Shown piece by piece: positions 34,226-46,960 of a stretch of DNA of 64,000 bases. Position 1 is the first letter of the stretch; each line of letters starts with the position of its first letter. The position numbers and the translations under genes were made by a program. Source of the stretch: Cladophialophora immunda. Its lineage: Eukaryota > Ascomycota > Eurotiomycetes > Chaetothyriales > Herpotrichiellaceae. The notes under the pieces were generated by a model. It saw only the letters and a program-made list of their open reading frames with translations. It was not told where the DNA came from and ran no database searches. The stretch lies in assembly GCF_000835495.1 (NCBI RefSeq), contig NW_015622541.1, forward strand, positions 6,758,001 through 6,822,000. Reading direction: 5' to 3'.

Positions 34226-34753
34226 AGAGAGTCGCGCAACACATGCACACGAACCATAGGCTTACAAAAGCACTCACAAGGCAGCCAAGTACGGACTGCA
34301 ACTTTCACTTTGATGAATATGACGAAGAGTCAAAACGGACTCGGTGGAGGATCAGGGACTTTCAAATCGAACACAAAGGAATCGCGAAGCGACAGACCAA
34401 GCACAAGGCATTCAAAGAAATGCATGATTCCAGACAAAGAGTCAGAACGGACTCGGTGGAGGACTATGGGTAAATTCAAACCGGATTCAAATTGGAATCA
34501 CGGATCGGCAGGCGAAATCACACAAAGCATTCGATGAAAGAGTGCATTTGGACATCGCATTGCTGAAACAGGAGGAGTCAAAACGGACTCGGTGGAGGAT
34601 GAAGGATTACAGAGCTGGCATGGAGCAGAAGTCAAAAGGCATTACTGCACAAAAGAGTGCCCGGAAATCGCAGGCGATCACAGAGCTCCATTGTGAGGTG
34701 CAACATTCAGATGAGACAGTGTACAAAGGAGTCATAACGGACTCGGTGGAGGA
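34196..34753 (+). repeat. Array of 25-bp hairpin-forming repeats downstream of the coiled-coil gene
   Basis: Four nearly identical 25-bp cores start at 34327, 34439, 34575 and 34729. Each has GAGTC, a 6-base loop A[A/G/T]AACG, its complement GACTC, then GGTGGAGGA; only the second loop base varies. Spacing is 112, 136 and 154 bp, and the spacers share weaker similarity (for example GGAATC, GCAGGC and GCATT elements), so this looks like a diverged tandem array. A fifth, degraded copy appears to cover the last codons of the gene itself (GAGTCAT at 34196, then CTCGG and GGA), 131 bp before the first clear copy. The cores fall in different reading frames, so conservation is at DNA or RNA level. 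Confidence 0.85.
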
Positions 34754-35179
34754 TGTAAAAACTGCCAAAGGAGCAGAGAAGGGGAGCCAAATCAGCTTGA
34801 TGAATGTGCACAAGTTCCCAGATGAAGGAACACGATCGTGATATGCCTCGAATCCCATGAGAGCCAGATAGAAATGAAAAAGGATCTTTTGATCACCATG
34901 ACGTCCCTGTTTCTCCCTCGTAGCCATTCTTGTAGATGATGACCTGCGTCCAGGTTCTTACCGCCTGCGACCGGCACTCGGACTACTCTGGATAGCTTCA
35001 AATGCCCTATTCCGCCCACAGGACTCGTGTTGGCTCTTGCCTGCGCTGTTTTCGAAACCAGTGCGCTCGGAGATCTTCCATTATTTCCATGTTTCATCTT
35101 CCCTGCTGCATGAGACGGACACAACGCCTGCAAGACCCAGAATGCACTGGCCCGGTCGACTGCTGTCGCCTTCGGTCCT
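34754..35179. other. Intergenic between convergent genes
   Basis: Lies between the repeat array and the 3' end of the GH15 gene. No gene seen. Confidence 0.5.
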
Positions 35180-37369
35180 TTACTTTCCAAAGCCACCCTC
35201 AAAATCTCCCCTGGTGACCCGCTCCAAATTGATCGCCGCAGACACATACGCCAAGTGGCTGAAGGCCTGCGGCGTGTTGCCCAGTTGTTCGCCGGAGAGG
35301 GCGATTTCCTCGCTCAGCATGCCTGGGAGTGCACAGGAGGGGGTCAGCAGTCATCATTCAGTCAGCTGCGGGTGGTTTTTTCGGTCGAGCCACTTACCGA
35401 CGTGGTTGCGGAAGTTTGTGACCGTCTCGAACATGGTGTTGGCGAGCTCCAGGTACTTGGAGTCGTACTTTGCCGCGCGTATCAGGGACTCGATGAGCCA
35501 TAATGTGCACATCACGAATGTGCCCTCGCGGCCGCCCACGCCTGCCAGTCCCTCGAGTCAGTATCGATAGTGGGTGATAAGGTAACAGTGCGAGGTATAA
35601 GAAGAGCGGGTTAGGATACAAGGGTACGCACCATCATCAGTCTGCTCGTGGTCGTACCGAAACACAAACCCGGCGCTTGTAAGGCCACCTTTCTCCGGCG
35701 TGCGCAATATCCGGTCCAATGTGCCCACGAACTGCGGATCATTGGGACTCATGAAAAACACCAAAGGCGCAATCAACACTGCGGAGTCCAACGTCGTGTT
35801 TGACTCGTAGCTCTGCACGAAGCAATTCATCTGGTAGTTGAAGCCCTTTTGCATCACCTCCTCGTAGATCGTGTCTCTTGTCTCCATCCATTTATTGCGG
35901 TTCGGACAAGGGAAATTTCTCTTCTCCGAGAGGCGAAGGGCGCGGTCCACGGCAACCCACAGTAGGATTTTGGAGTAGGTGAAATGCTGCTTGCGGCCGC
36001 GGACCTCCCAGATGGACATGTCTGGTTCGGTCCAGATCTCGCAGATGAAGTCGGTGAGGTAGCGGATGTCGAGCCACTGGGCGTACGAGATGGGCTTGCC
36101 GTGCTTGTTGAAAAGGTAGATGGAGTCCATGAGTTCGCCGTAGATGTCGAGTTGGACGTGGTCGGTGGCGGCGTTGCCGATGCGGACCGGCACGCTGTCT
36201 TGATACCCACCGAGATGGTCGAGCGTGAGTTCTGGCAGGCACGTGGAGCCATCGATGCCGAACATCAAAGGGAGATGGTGCCTCTCCTCGGCCGACGACT
36301 CGGCTTTCTTGCGCCACTCGGCAATGCGGGCGAAGATGAAGTTGATATATGCTTCGGCCTCGGCGGGGAAGCCCATCTTGAGGAACACATAGACCGTGAA
36401 GCTGGCGTCCCGGACCCAGGAGTAGCGGTAGTCCCAGTTCCGCGGCCCGCCGATGGCCTCTGGCAGCGAGAAGGTCGGCGCCGCGACAATCGCCCCCGTA
36501 GGGTCATAGGTAAGCAGTTTGAGAATGAGCATGCTCCTCTCGACCTCTTGCTGGAAGCGCCCACGATATTGGCACGCGCGCACCCAGCTCGTCCAGAACT
36601 TGTAGGCGTCGTTTTCGAGGTTCATCACAAGGTCCTTCGTGAGGTGGGGAGCGACGTGCCGGTTGCACATGATCATGAAGATTTGCTGGCCCTCTTGGAG
36701 GTCGAAGCGGGCGCGGAACAACCGCGTCTTGCTGTCGGTGGAAGCAGTTTCGCCGAGCTTGAGGGGTTGGAACATCTTTGGTGGCGAGCTAACCGGCCGG
36801 TCGTGGGTGCAGTATGTGGCGTGGAATTCTGGGATGTCGGCAGATCCCTCCCTGCCGGGGTCGTCGGGAACCCAAGTCAGTGTCTGGTGATGGGTGCCGT
36901 CTTCACCCTTGACCTCGGAGGCCCTCATGGAGCCCTGGTCTCGCGCGTAATCGGGTCGGGGACACAGTTCGATATCGATGGACATCTTTCCACGGACGCA
37001 CTCCAGCTTCCTCACCAAGGTCGAACCGCTCCATTTCTCTCGCAGGACTTTGTTATGCTTTGACACGGCGAAGAAGTCGGTGAGATTGACCACGCCGTCT
37101 TCGTCAATCCATTTCGTCTGGAGAAGGTTGGAAGATGCTCGGTAGTTCTGTTTGCACACGGTGCTGCTTTGCGGGCTGATTTTCCAGTGCCCGCCCCCAC
37201 CATCGGTGGTGTCAAGGACATTGGCGAAGATAGATGGGGAGTCGAAGTGAGGCCAGCACATGAAGTCAATGCTCCCATTCTTCCCAACCAGAGCGCAGGT
37301 TCGCATATCCCCGATGAGCCCATAGTCTTCGATCTGGAGGAGTTTCGCCTGACGCGCCATTTCACCCAT
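35180..37369 (-). CDS. GH15 family glycosidase, cytosolic glucoamylase/trehalase-like
   Basis: Predicted intracellular glycoside hydrolase of family 15 in the bacterial-type clade, which holds glucoamylases and acid trehalases. Exons (minus) 37369-35632, 35541-35398 and 35322-35180 join in phase to 674 aa. The N-terminal beta domain starts [20 protein letters not shown] and [15 protein letters not shown]. The (alpha/alpha)6 barrel contains [20 protein letters not shown], the [20 protein letters not shown] loop, the catalytic acid in MSIWEVRG (Glu near 455) and the catalytic base in [20 protein letters not shown] (Glu639). No signal peptide or starch-binding domain is present, unlike secreted fungal glucoamylases. 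Start: ATG 37369; the frame extends upstream only to a GTG. Confidence 0.9.
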
Positions 37370-38119
37370 GGTGAATACAAGTGGGCTGTGGGACCTGGAA
37401 GAGAAGATGGGCAGAGCAAAGAGAGAGGTGGCAGGCCTCGAGAGTAAAGACAAAGAGATGGGGAAGAGCTTCGGCGTCGAGAGTTTCACAATGGATCACG
37501 GGGACATACCGAAAGAGACAAATACGGGATGACTAAGGAAAAGGGAGGGCAGAACAAGCAGAAGTTGAGGCCCAAAACCAAAACTAGTGTGTCTGGTATT
37601 TGCCTGATTCATCAATTTGATTCTGGTCAGCCACTGACCGTCGCTTGTGTCACTCACACGCAGGATGAAGTAATCTATCGAACTTGGAGTTGGTTCAAGG
37701 TTGTGGAGTCCGAACCAGCTGTTGCTATGCGATTTGAGGTGGGTTGTTGATAGACCCTTTGTGTAGCTGCTCGGATAGACCGTTCCGGCACTAAAAGTAG
37801 ATCCAGTCACGTGTGCACCTAAACTGGTCTATTGCCTCTGTTATGGGGTCCGAATTCGACTCGCTGACACCAGATCTCCATATCACCCCTGTCTCTCAAC
37901 CAAGGACGACCCTCATTCATCACAAGCCGTCATCTTGGATCTTGCTCCTCCTCTGTTTCGTCGCCGTTATTCTCATCCTTCTCCTGCTCTTACTTTAAGC
38001 TTCAGGCTACCAGTCATTCGTTCATAGTCCGCCACTCTTTCCACCCGCTGTCCTCCTTCCAATGACTTGATATCCCCCTTCCGCACTCTCACTTCCCTGC
38101 TACGTCTCACATCCATTCC
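37370..38119. promoter_or_regulatory. Intergenic, divergent promoters of GH15 and TPT-type transporter
   Basis: 750 bp between divergent starts. No gene seen; a pyrimidine-rich stretch (37880-38110) is the likely leader of the + strand gene. Confidence 0.45.
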
Positions 38120-39754
38120 ATGGATACCGCACCCTACAGTGACCACACTTCAAGACCTTCGTCCACCGCTCCGCCGACAACTCCTGCTGACAACGACTCT
38201 CTGTTCATCAACCCTCGTCGTAAGTACAAACGGCGAGGTACTGGCTCCATCTCCGACACCAAAAGCGAAGGCTCAGAAGATGAGGCAGGTTCCTCCATGT
38301 CGGAATCAGAAGAACATGAGCTAGGGCTGTTGGACTCGGACGTGGATGTCGATGACGACGGAGAAAGCGGGTTGAACAAACATGACAGACGCAAATACAT
38401 CAAAAGAAAGAGGCGGCGTGATGGGCTCGATGCGAGAATCGCAGGCACACCGGGTATATCCAAGGATGAGGCACGGCAGGCTGACCAAAATGTCGCCCGC
38501 AACCTGGTCATCAATGCCGTCCTCATCGGCCTGTGGTATTTCTTCTCGCTGGCCATATCCATTGTGAGTCTCGAATTCTCGAATTCTGGCGAAAACTGAC
38601 CAGCTGGGCAGTACAATAAGATGATGTTCTCATCCGACCACCTCGATTTCCACTTCCCGCTTTTCGCAACCTCGTTACACATGGTTGTCCAGTTCATCTT
38701 AGCCTCCTGTATCCTTTTGATATTTCCCTCCTTACGACCGTCTCGACCCCATCCGCAGGTGTACGGGAACGAAACGCACCCCTCTAAACCACTAGTCACC
38801 CCTCTATTCTATTTCACCCGACTAGTCCCCACCGGGACGACGACATCTCTCGACATCGGCTTGGGCAACACCTCACTTCGCTTCATCACCTTAACATTCT
38901 ACACCATGTGTAAATCCTCAGTCTTGATTTTCGTTCTTGTGTTCGCCTTCCTCTTCCGGCTGGAAAAGCCGTCTCTCAAACTCATCCTCATTATCCTCAC
39001 CATGACCTTCGGGGTTCTCATGATGGTCGCTGGCGAAACGGCTTTTCATGCTCTCGGCTTCGCGTTGGCCATGTCTGCATCCTTCTTTTCAGGCTTCCGA
39101 TGGGCCTTGACACAAATTCTACTCCTCCGCCACCCTGCAACCTGCAATCCGTTCGCCACGATGTTTTTTATCGCTCCCATCATGTTCGTCACACTATTCT
39201 TCATAGCTTGCGTCTCTGAAACGCCCTCCGCGGTCATCACAGGCATTGTCCTCTTGGTTAGGGAACATGGGGTCGCCAAAGCGCTGCTTCTCCTGGTGGT
39301 TCCAGGATGCATTGCGTTCTGCATGATCGCAAGCGAGTTTACATTACTTCAACGTACCAGCGTCGTCACTCTCAGCATTTGTGGCATTTTCAAAGAAGTG
39401 GTTACAATTAGCGCCGCGGGCATCGTGTTCCATGACGAGCTGTCTATGGTCAACATCACTGGGCTGATCATCACAATCATCAGCATTGGCAGCTACAACT
39501 ACCTAAAGATTGTGAAAATGAGGGAAGAGGCGAGAGAGAAATTGAAGAAGAGGGATGAGCAGCAGTATCGTGAATTGGACGATGAAGATGATGACGAGAT
39601 CAGCGATACTGCTGCGGCCGACTTCGCGTTCCTCCATGACGCTACCAATACAGTACGCGACACGACTACGAGCTCTGGCTCGGGTTCGAGATCCGACCCC
39701 ACACCGAACAATCTCCTTGGTCCCTCCGCGAAGAGGAAGGAAAATATAGAATAG
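38120..39754 (+). CDS. TPT/SLC35-family nucleotide-sugar or triose-phosphate-type transporter
   Basis: Predicted Golgi or ER membrane transporter of the drug/metabolite superfamily, closest in layout to SLC35C2 and yeast Ymd8. Exons 38120-38563 and 38612-39754 join in phase to 528 aa. An acidic and Lys/Arg-rich cytosolic N-terminus of about 130 residues is followed by ten expected helices. Family marks are NVARNLVINAVLIGLWYFFS, then IYNKMMFSSDHLDFHFPLFA (the YNKWxF-type motif at the exon junction), DIGLGNTSLRFITLTFYTMC and the Lys-Ser step before FRLEKPSLKL, and SICGIFKEVVTISAAGIVFH near the end. The C-terminal tail is acidic. The substrate cannot be assigned. Confidence 0.88.
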
Positions 39755-40695
39755 AAGCCTTGTTCATTCAAGATGGGATTTTGTATGGTTTGCCATGAAA
39801 AAGGAGTAGTAGGAGCCAATATGTCTTTGATTTCTGGTACTGGATTCAAGCGGTGGCTTACGTCGCTTAATGGCATTACAAGCCAATCTGATCCGATCCG
39901 TAAAAATGTCATGCATACGATTCCGCCCCTCCAACTGAATATTGCCCGTTGTTCCTCGCAACTCAATCTTTGCCGCCAGCATCCTCCAGTCAGTGTTGCA
40001 ACTGCATTCGTTTGACTTTGATTGTTTCAAGTCTCGTCATTGTTTCGCTCAGCTCGTCCGTGAGTGCTCTTCCTGCTTTGTCGTCCAAGTCTCCCAAGCA
40101 GACTTATGTCCCTCTGCCGGTACACAACTTTCCCAGCGCTTCTCCGATACCAGGGGCACCACCTATTCCAGATTCAGAGCACAAGGTCACGCTCCGAGAA
40201 GTTCAGATTTACCTGTCAATAAAACCACTTTGTCTTTCAATTGATCCAAGAAGATGTCTGGATAGGACCTGGAAATGGTGGACAGAATCTTCGACAACTT
40301 CAAACCATAATAGTTTACTATACTAACATTTTCACTTTTCTCTTCTACCCGCGACTATAACGTAAGATTTGTTCCTTTCGTCCGTCCCCCATGGAGCTTC
40401 TGTTGCATGTACTGAAAAGAGATCAAGAAGCCCCTGACAATGATATGTAATTCTTTCGGGTTAACCCCCTACGCTGCTGCGTCTGGATCCAGGAATGGAA
40501 CGCTTCCGGGGTGATGACCAATTTCCCCAAGGCCTCCACCCTCCACATCTCCGCAAGATGGTGGACGACAGGGTTCGCAAGGTATACTTCCCCTTTCGGC
40601 GCATACGAACGCCTTCTTGATACGTACTTATACGTGGACCTTACTCTTTAGCTCCTGGGGCAACATGTTGTCAGATATCTTGTCGCAGGACCACG
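39755..40695. other. Intergenic, left border of the catabolic cluster
   Basis: 941 bp without a supported gene; a 125-codon frame (39949-40326) lacks an ATG start and a domain. A TCCGCA hexamer at 40550-40555, 140 bp before the MBL-fold gene, is the leftmost copy of the motif that recurs in the cluster. Confidence 0.45.
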
Positions 40696-41669
40696 ATGGC
40701 GTCGAACTTACGGACTTTCATTCATTCCGCAAGCGAGAAGGGGCTCTCAAGTGTCACGACGTTGATCGTCGGCGAGAGTCTGGCTGTCCTCATCGACCCT
40801 CCATTCTTGATTCCAGACGCCAATTCCGTGGTCGAGTGGATCAAGAAAACGACCCAAGCAACTTTGAAAGCGGTCTTCATCACGCACCACCATCCGGACC
40901 ATTACTTCTCCGCGAATCCCATTCTTGAAGCGTTCCCTAGTGCAACGCTGTACGCTGCACCTTACGTCTGTGCTGGCATCGACCGAGAATACGACGAGAA
41001 GGTGAAGTACTGGCCCTCTGTGTTTGGCAAGGAAAACGTGCCGGCCCAACCTAGGAAGCCCACGCCCTTTAATTTCAGCTTCTTGCAGCTAGAGGGCAAT
41101 CCAACGTCACCGATTGTTCTTCTTGGTCCATTACAGGGCGACTCCGTGGACCATACACTGTTCTGGCTGCCCACCGAGCGGGTTATTATTTGCGGTGACT
41201 CTGTGTACGCACGGAGCACGCACGTCTGGTGGGTCTCGTATCTGATACTGTTACTTTTGTTCGAAGCTGACAGAAATGTTTCAGGGTAGAGGAGATTGAA
41301 ACTCCGCAGATCCTCGAGGCATGGAATAAGACACTCGATGTCATTGAGGCACTCAAACCCATGCAAATCATTCCGGGCCACCTAGAGTCCGGGTGGACTT
41401 TGAATGCAGAGGAAGACATGGCGCACATGCGAAAATACCTGAAGCTGTTCTCCGAAAAGGTCACCTACGCCGAAAAGAAGCCGCAAGTCAACGACCTGTT
41501 CGTAGCTTTCAAAGAAGCTTTTCCGCAGGCGGACAAGAACCTGGGCTTCTTCTTGGGTCACTTGTCGAATCAATTCGGAGAAGGAGGCGAGATTTGGGAG
41601 GAGAACCGGCACCACCAAGTCGGGGCGAGGACGAAAGAGCAGTTGCAAGGGTTTCTGCTCAAGCTCTAG
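40696..41669 (+). CDS. MBL-fold metal-dependent hydrolase
   Basis: Predicted cytosolic hydrolase of the metallo-beta-lactamase superfamily; fungal members open lactones, lactams or thioesters. Exons 40696-41228 and 41285-41669 join in phase to 305 aa. The metal site VFITHHHPDHYFSA (His64, His66, Asp68, His69) is intact. QGDSVDHTLFWLPTERVIIC and GDSVYA supply the next His and bridging Asp, and IIPGHLESGW the last His. The intron lies just after GDSVYARSTHVW. It is the first gene of the cluster and faces the carboxylesterase tail to tail. Substrate unknown; a lactone is the most natural guess given the dienelactone-hydrolase-like and monooxygenase neighbours. Confidence 0.9.
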
Positions 41670-41810
41670 TTATTGATTGAAATGCCAGCCTAACTTGAAG
41701 TAGCTCAACTCCACACTCAGAAAAGATGTCCTTGGCAGGATATACACCACTATGTTCAAATCACGGTCAAGGTTGCGAGTCTATTGAAGTGTGAGGATTT
41801 TTGGCTCCTT

Positions 41811-43731
<1,921 letters not shown>

Positions 43732-44243
43732 GTCGTCGTTGTGAGAGATGATGCGTCTGTACAATGCCGTTTGCCGTGGAGGGTATGTATGGGCACCATC
43801 AGATTCTCAGCCACGAACGAAACCTCGATTCAGCATCATAGCTATTCCAGTCAAGACCGGGGCTAAACTAGTCAAGGGACTCCTGCGAACCTCAGACTCG
43901 TGCCCTAAGTTGGACCCACCTCACTTGACGGATTTTCGCTGTGATTCTGATTGTTTGTGGGACTATTCTCGAATCTCCCGACGAGCGAAGCGGGAAATGC
44001 TGCGGAGGTGGGAATTCCGCAAACACGACGGGAAAACCGCATCTCTGGTAAGCAAGACACTTGGAAGTCAGCCAAATTGCCGGTCTTATGTCCCGAGACG
44101 ACACGACTGCTTCCTTGCTGATTTGCGTATAGTGCTGTATCATTCATTATAAGTCGTGAATAAGACCAAGGAGTAGCTTGCGAAGGAAGCGTCAACAGAC
44201 AGCCTTTACGGCAACAGCCTTCACCGCATTTCGTGTCCACAAG
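43732..44243. promoter_or_regulatory. Divergent promoter, carboxylesterase / VOC gene
   Basis: 512 bp between divergent start codons. It contains TGCGGA at 44001-44006 and TCCGCA at 44016-44021, facing each other as an inverted pair with a 9-bp spacer; the same half-site recurs upstream of the other cluster genes. Confidence 0.5.
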
Positions 44244-44897
44244 ATGGCTAGCAACGGCATTACAGTGCCAGCCGATATTGACAAGATGGTCGATGGGAAA
44301 CTCCTCGCGCCAGGCAAGATTGCCCACTGGGGAATGCGAACCACTCCGGAAAACTTCGAAAAGATGGTGGAATGGCACTGCAACTTTTTCGGCGGCGAGG
44401 TGGTTTATAAATCACCCGCCGCGGCCTTCATTCGATTTGACGACGAACACCACCGTCTCGTTATCGTCGCCGATGCCGGCCATAAGCATGTCGAGAACCG
44501 GAGAGCAGCATGCGGCATCTACCACATTGCCTTTACGCTGAACACCCTCGCCGACCTGGCGGTCAGCTATGAGCAAAAGAAGGCCCGTGGCATACTACCA
44601 CACTGGCCTGTCAACCACGGCATGAGCACGTCGATGTACTACTTTGATCCCGACAAGAACGAATTCGAAATCCAGGTCGACAACTTCGAGACGGCCGAGG
44701 AAGCCCACGCCTTTATGAGGACCGAGGAGTACACCGTCAACCCGATCGGGGTCGACATCGACCCGGAGGAACTTGTGAGACGGATCAAGAGCGGAGAGCC
44801 AGAGGCGGAGATCAAGAAGAGACCAGTTATCGGACAGAGACACACCCGATGGGAGAATTCGCTCTACTTCAAGGAATCAGACAAATGGAATGATTAG
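44244..44897 (+). CDS. VOC-superfamily protein, extradiol ring-cleaving dioxygenase-like
   Basis: Glyoxalase/extradiol dioxygenase fold protein, uninterrupted, 217 aa. The three expected metal ligands of a type I extradiol dioxygenase are present: His28 (KIAHWGMRTT), His94 (CGIYHIAFTL) and Glu142 (KNEFEIQVDN), with MYYFDPDKNEFEIQ as the usual final strand. Members of this fold with such a triad cleave catechols next to the hydroxyls, though others isomerise or bind ligands. Next door is an FAD monooxygenase that could supply an ortho-diol. Start: the ATG at 44244, since the frame extends upstream only from a TTG. The C-terminal 40 residues are charged and unique to the fungal form. Confidence 0.85.
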   Translation: MASNGITVPADIDKMVDGKLLAPGKIAHWGMRTTPENFEKMVEWHCNFFGGEVVYKSPAAAFIRFDDEHHRLVIVADAGHKHVENRRAACGIYHIAFTLNTLADLAVSYEQKKARGILPHWPVNHGMSTSMYYFDPDKNEFEIQVDNFETAEEAHAFMRTEEYTVNPIGVDIDPEELVRRIKSGEPEAEIKKRPVIGQRHTRWENSLYFKESDKWND

Positions 44898-45691
44898 GAA
44901 GCTCTCTCTGCCTGACGGTTCTATAATGCTGACGTGCTGTGTTCGAGATGTAACCACTGATCAGCAGCAGGAATAGAAATGAAGAATGTCTTGAGGCAGG
45001 GTACCTGAATAATCTCAGCTAGTTGTTTACTGGGAAGTCTTTCTACACTGGGTTGTTACATAGCCGTCCCCATTTCCATCCCTGGATAGAGGATCGAATG
45101 TGTATCCGTCTAGAATCAGTGAAATTCAAGTTGAAGCTAGGATCTTCTTTTTCGTTGCTAACCTGGGTCTTGATAGGATGTTGAATATGTGTGGTGAAGT
45201 TCGTCGTTGAGAATAGCTCTCTCCTTGGCGGAGGCGCTCATCATGCACTCGACAACCTACCACCATCTCACGCACATTGGGTCGACTAGAGACTTCACAT
45301 CACAATGTTACTAATCAGGCCTTGTTGACTCGCCCGCAGCTGAATGTGTCAGACTTGACCTCCTACTGCCTTAGCAGTTCCCGCATTGCCGGAGAGATCG
45401 CGAGCTTCTTTTCATCCGCTGTGGCCTGCAGATCCCCAGATTTCACCTCGCTTCCCCACTCCTCCAGCTGTCCTCCGCATTATCTCCACCATCCATTTTG
45501 GTATCCGCACAGTTGACCTGCATCACCTCCACGTCCAGCAAGACACGACTGATACGGAATTCATTCTAAAGTGATGGAGGTATTAAAAGGGTCCGTGTTG
45601 GGTTCACAGCCTTGAAGTCTTGGCCAAGTTGACTGTCTCGCCGCTACCCACTGGAGACCTTGCAATACCTGACAGCCGACGAGCTCACAAC
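44898..45691. promoter_or_regulatory. Promoter region of the FAD monooxygenase
   Basis: 794 bp with no gene seen. It holds two TCCGCA hexamers (45474-45479, 45504-45509) and a TATTAAAA box (45581-45588), about 105 bp before the start codon. Confidence 0.5.
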
Positions 45692-46960
45692 ATGGTGGCC
45701 GAGCCTTCAACTCCCGATATTGCCATTGTAGGTGGAGGCCCATGCGGCCTTGCTTTGGCCGGGATCCTGGAGCGGAATGGTTTCAACAACTACATCGTCT
45801 ATGAGCGTGGTTCGCGAGAGGAAGTTCCTCGCGGCGGCTGCCTCGACCTGCACACTGGCAGTGGTCAACGTGCTTGTCGGGAGGCCGGATGCTTCGACTT
45901 GATGCGAAAGTACGGCCGACTTGGTGACGCGACAGAGGCCTGGGTATGGAGCCACACCGGCAACAAGATGGCTTCGTGGGGAAAGGGTCGTGATGCGCCG
46001 GAGCTCGATCGATGGCAGATCAAGGATGCCTTGCTGTCCAGCATCACCCCTGACAAGATCCGATGGAAGACTGAGGTGACGGACTCTACCAGAGACGAGA
46101 AGGGACGTGTGACCTTGCACTTCGCCGATGGAACAACAGCTTCTGGCTTCAAGCTTGTGGTGGGAGCGGATGGAGTGCGCAGCAAAATTCGACACCTGGT
46201 AAGATCTTATCTCTCGCGGTCGTCACCAAGCAACTGGTAAGACTATGTGACTAACCCCTTTCTATGGCGAATGTAGGTGACAGATGCGACGCCCAAATAT
46301 TCTGGCTACGGCTTCGTTACCGGCCATATTCTTCCTGGCAACCCCCACTACCCGAAGGTCAAGGAAATGGCAGGCATTGGCCCTCAGGCAATCTTAGGGA
46401 AGGGGACGTTCACCTGGAACCAAATGCAGGCCGACGAGAAATATCGGATCGACATGGGTTTTGCGAGAGAGGGCCAATTTGCCTTCGAAGGCCTGGACCT
46501 CAACGACTCTGCCGCGGTGAAGAAAATGTTATTGACAGGGAAATTCGCGGAGCATGCCCCTGTGTTCAAAGAGTTGATCGAGCACATGGATGGGCCTTTC
46601 CATCTGTGGCCCTTGTGGTATATGCCCGTGGAGAGCCTCAACTGGGCCCCGAACCCCGGCGTCACCCTCATCGGCGACGCCGCGCACGTGACGACGCCTC
46701 ATGTTGGCGACGGGGTCAACCTGGGGATGCGCGACTCCATCATCCTGGTGGACAAGCTCAAAGAGTTTGGCATCACGACGGAGGCGATTGCGGCCTACGA
46801 AAAGGAGATGTTCGAGTTTGCGATCGACGTCATCGAACGCAGTCAAGAGAGTGCGGGCTACTTCCATCACGAGAACGCCCCAGACGCCTTTTTCGAAGGG
46901 ATGGATAGCTACTATAAGCGGACCGGACACCTTCTGATAGGGAAAACAGACGATTACTAA
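45692..46960 (+). CDS. FAD-dependent aromatic monooxygenase (TetX/UbiH-like)
   Basis: Predicted flavoprotein hydroxylase of the class A family that uses NAD(P)H and O2. Exons 45692-46198 and 46277-46960 join in phase to 396 aa. The ADP-binding fold starts IAIVGGGPCGLALAGILERN (GxGxxG from residue 14), the DG motif is FKLVVGADGVRSKIRH, and the GD motif is GVTLIGDAAHVTTPHVGDGV, followed by NLGMRDSIIL. This last element resembles TetX and relatives more than salicylate hydroxylases. No membrane helix is seen. Start: the ATG at 45692, placing the GxGxxG motif near the N-terminus as expected; the frame extends upstream only to a TTG. Confidence 0.92.

Noticed and set aside
34327..34753. CRISPR array
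   Set aside because: Repeats are spaced 112-154 bp apart with related, not unique, spacers, and the genome is fungal.
35984..37063. 359-codon + strand frame opposite the GH15 gene
   Set aside because: Antisense to well-conserved GH15 blocks; no domain, and biased composition typical of a shadow frame.
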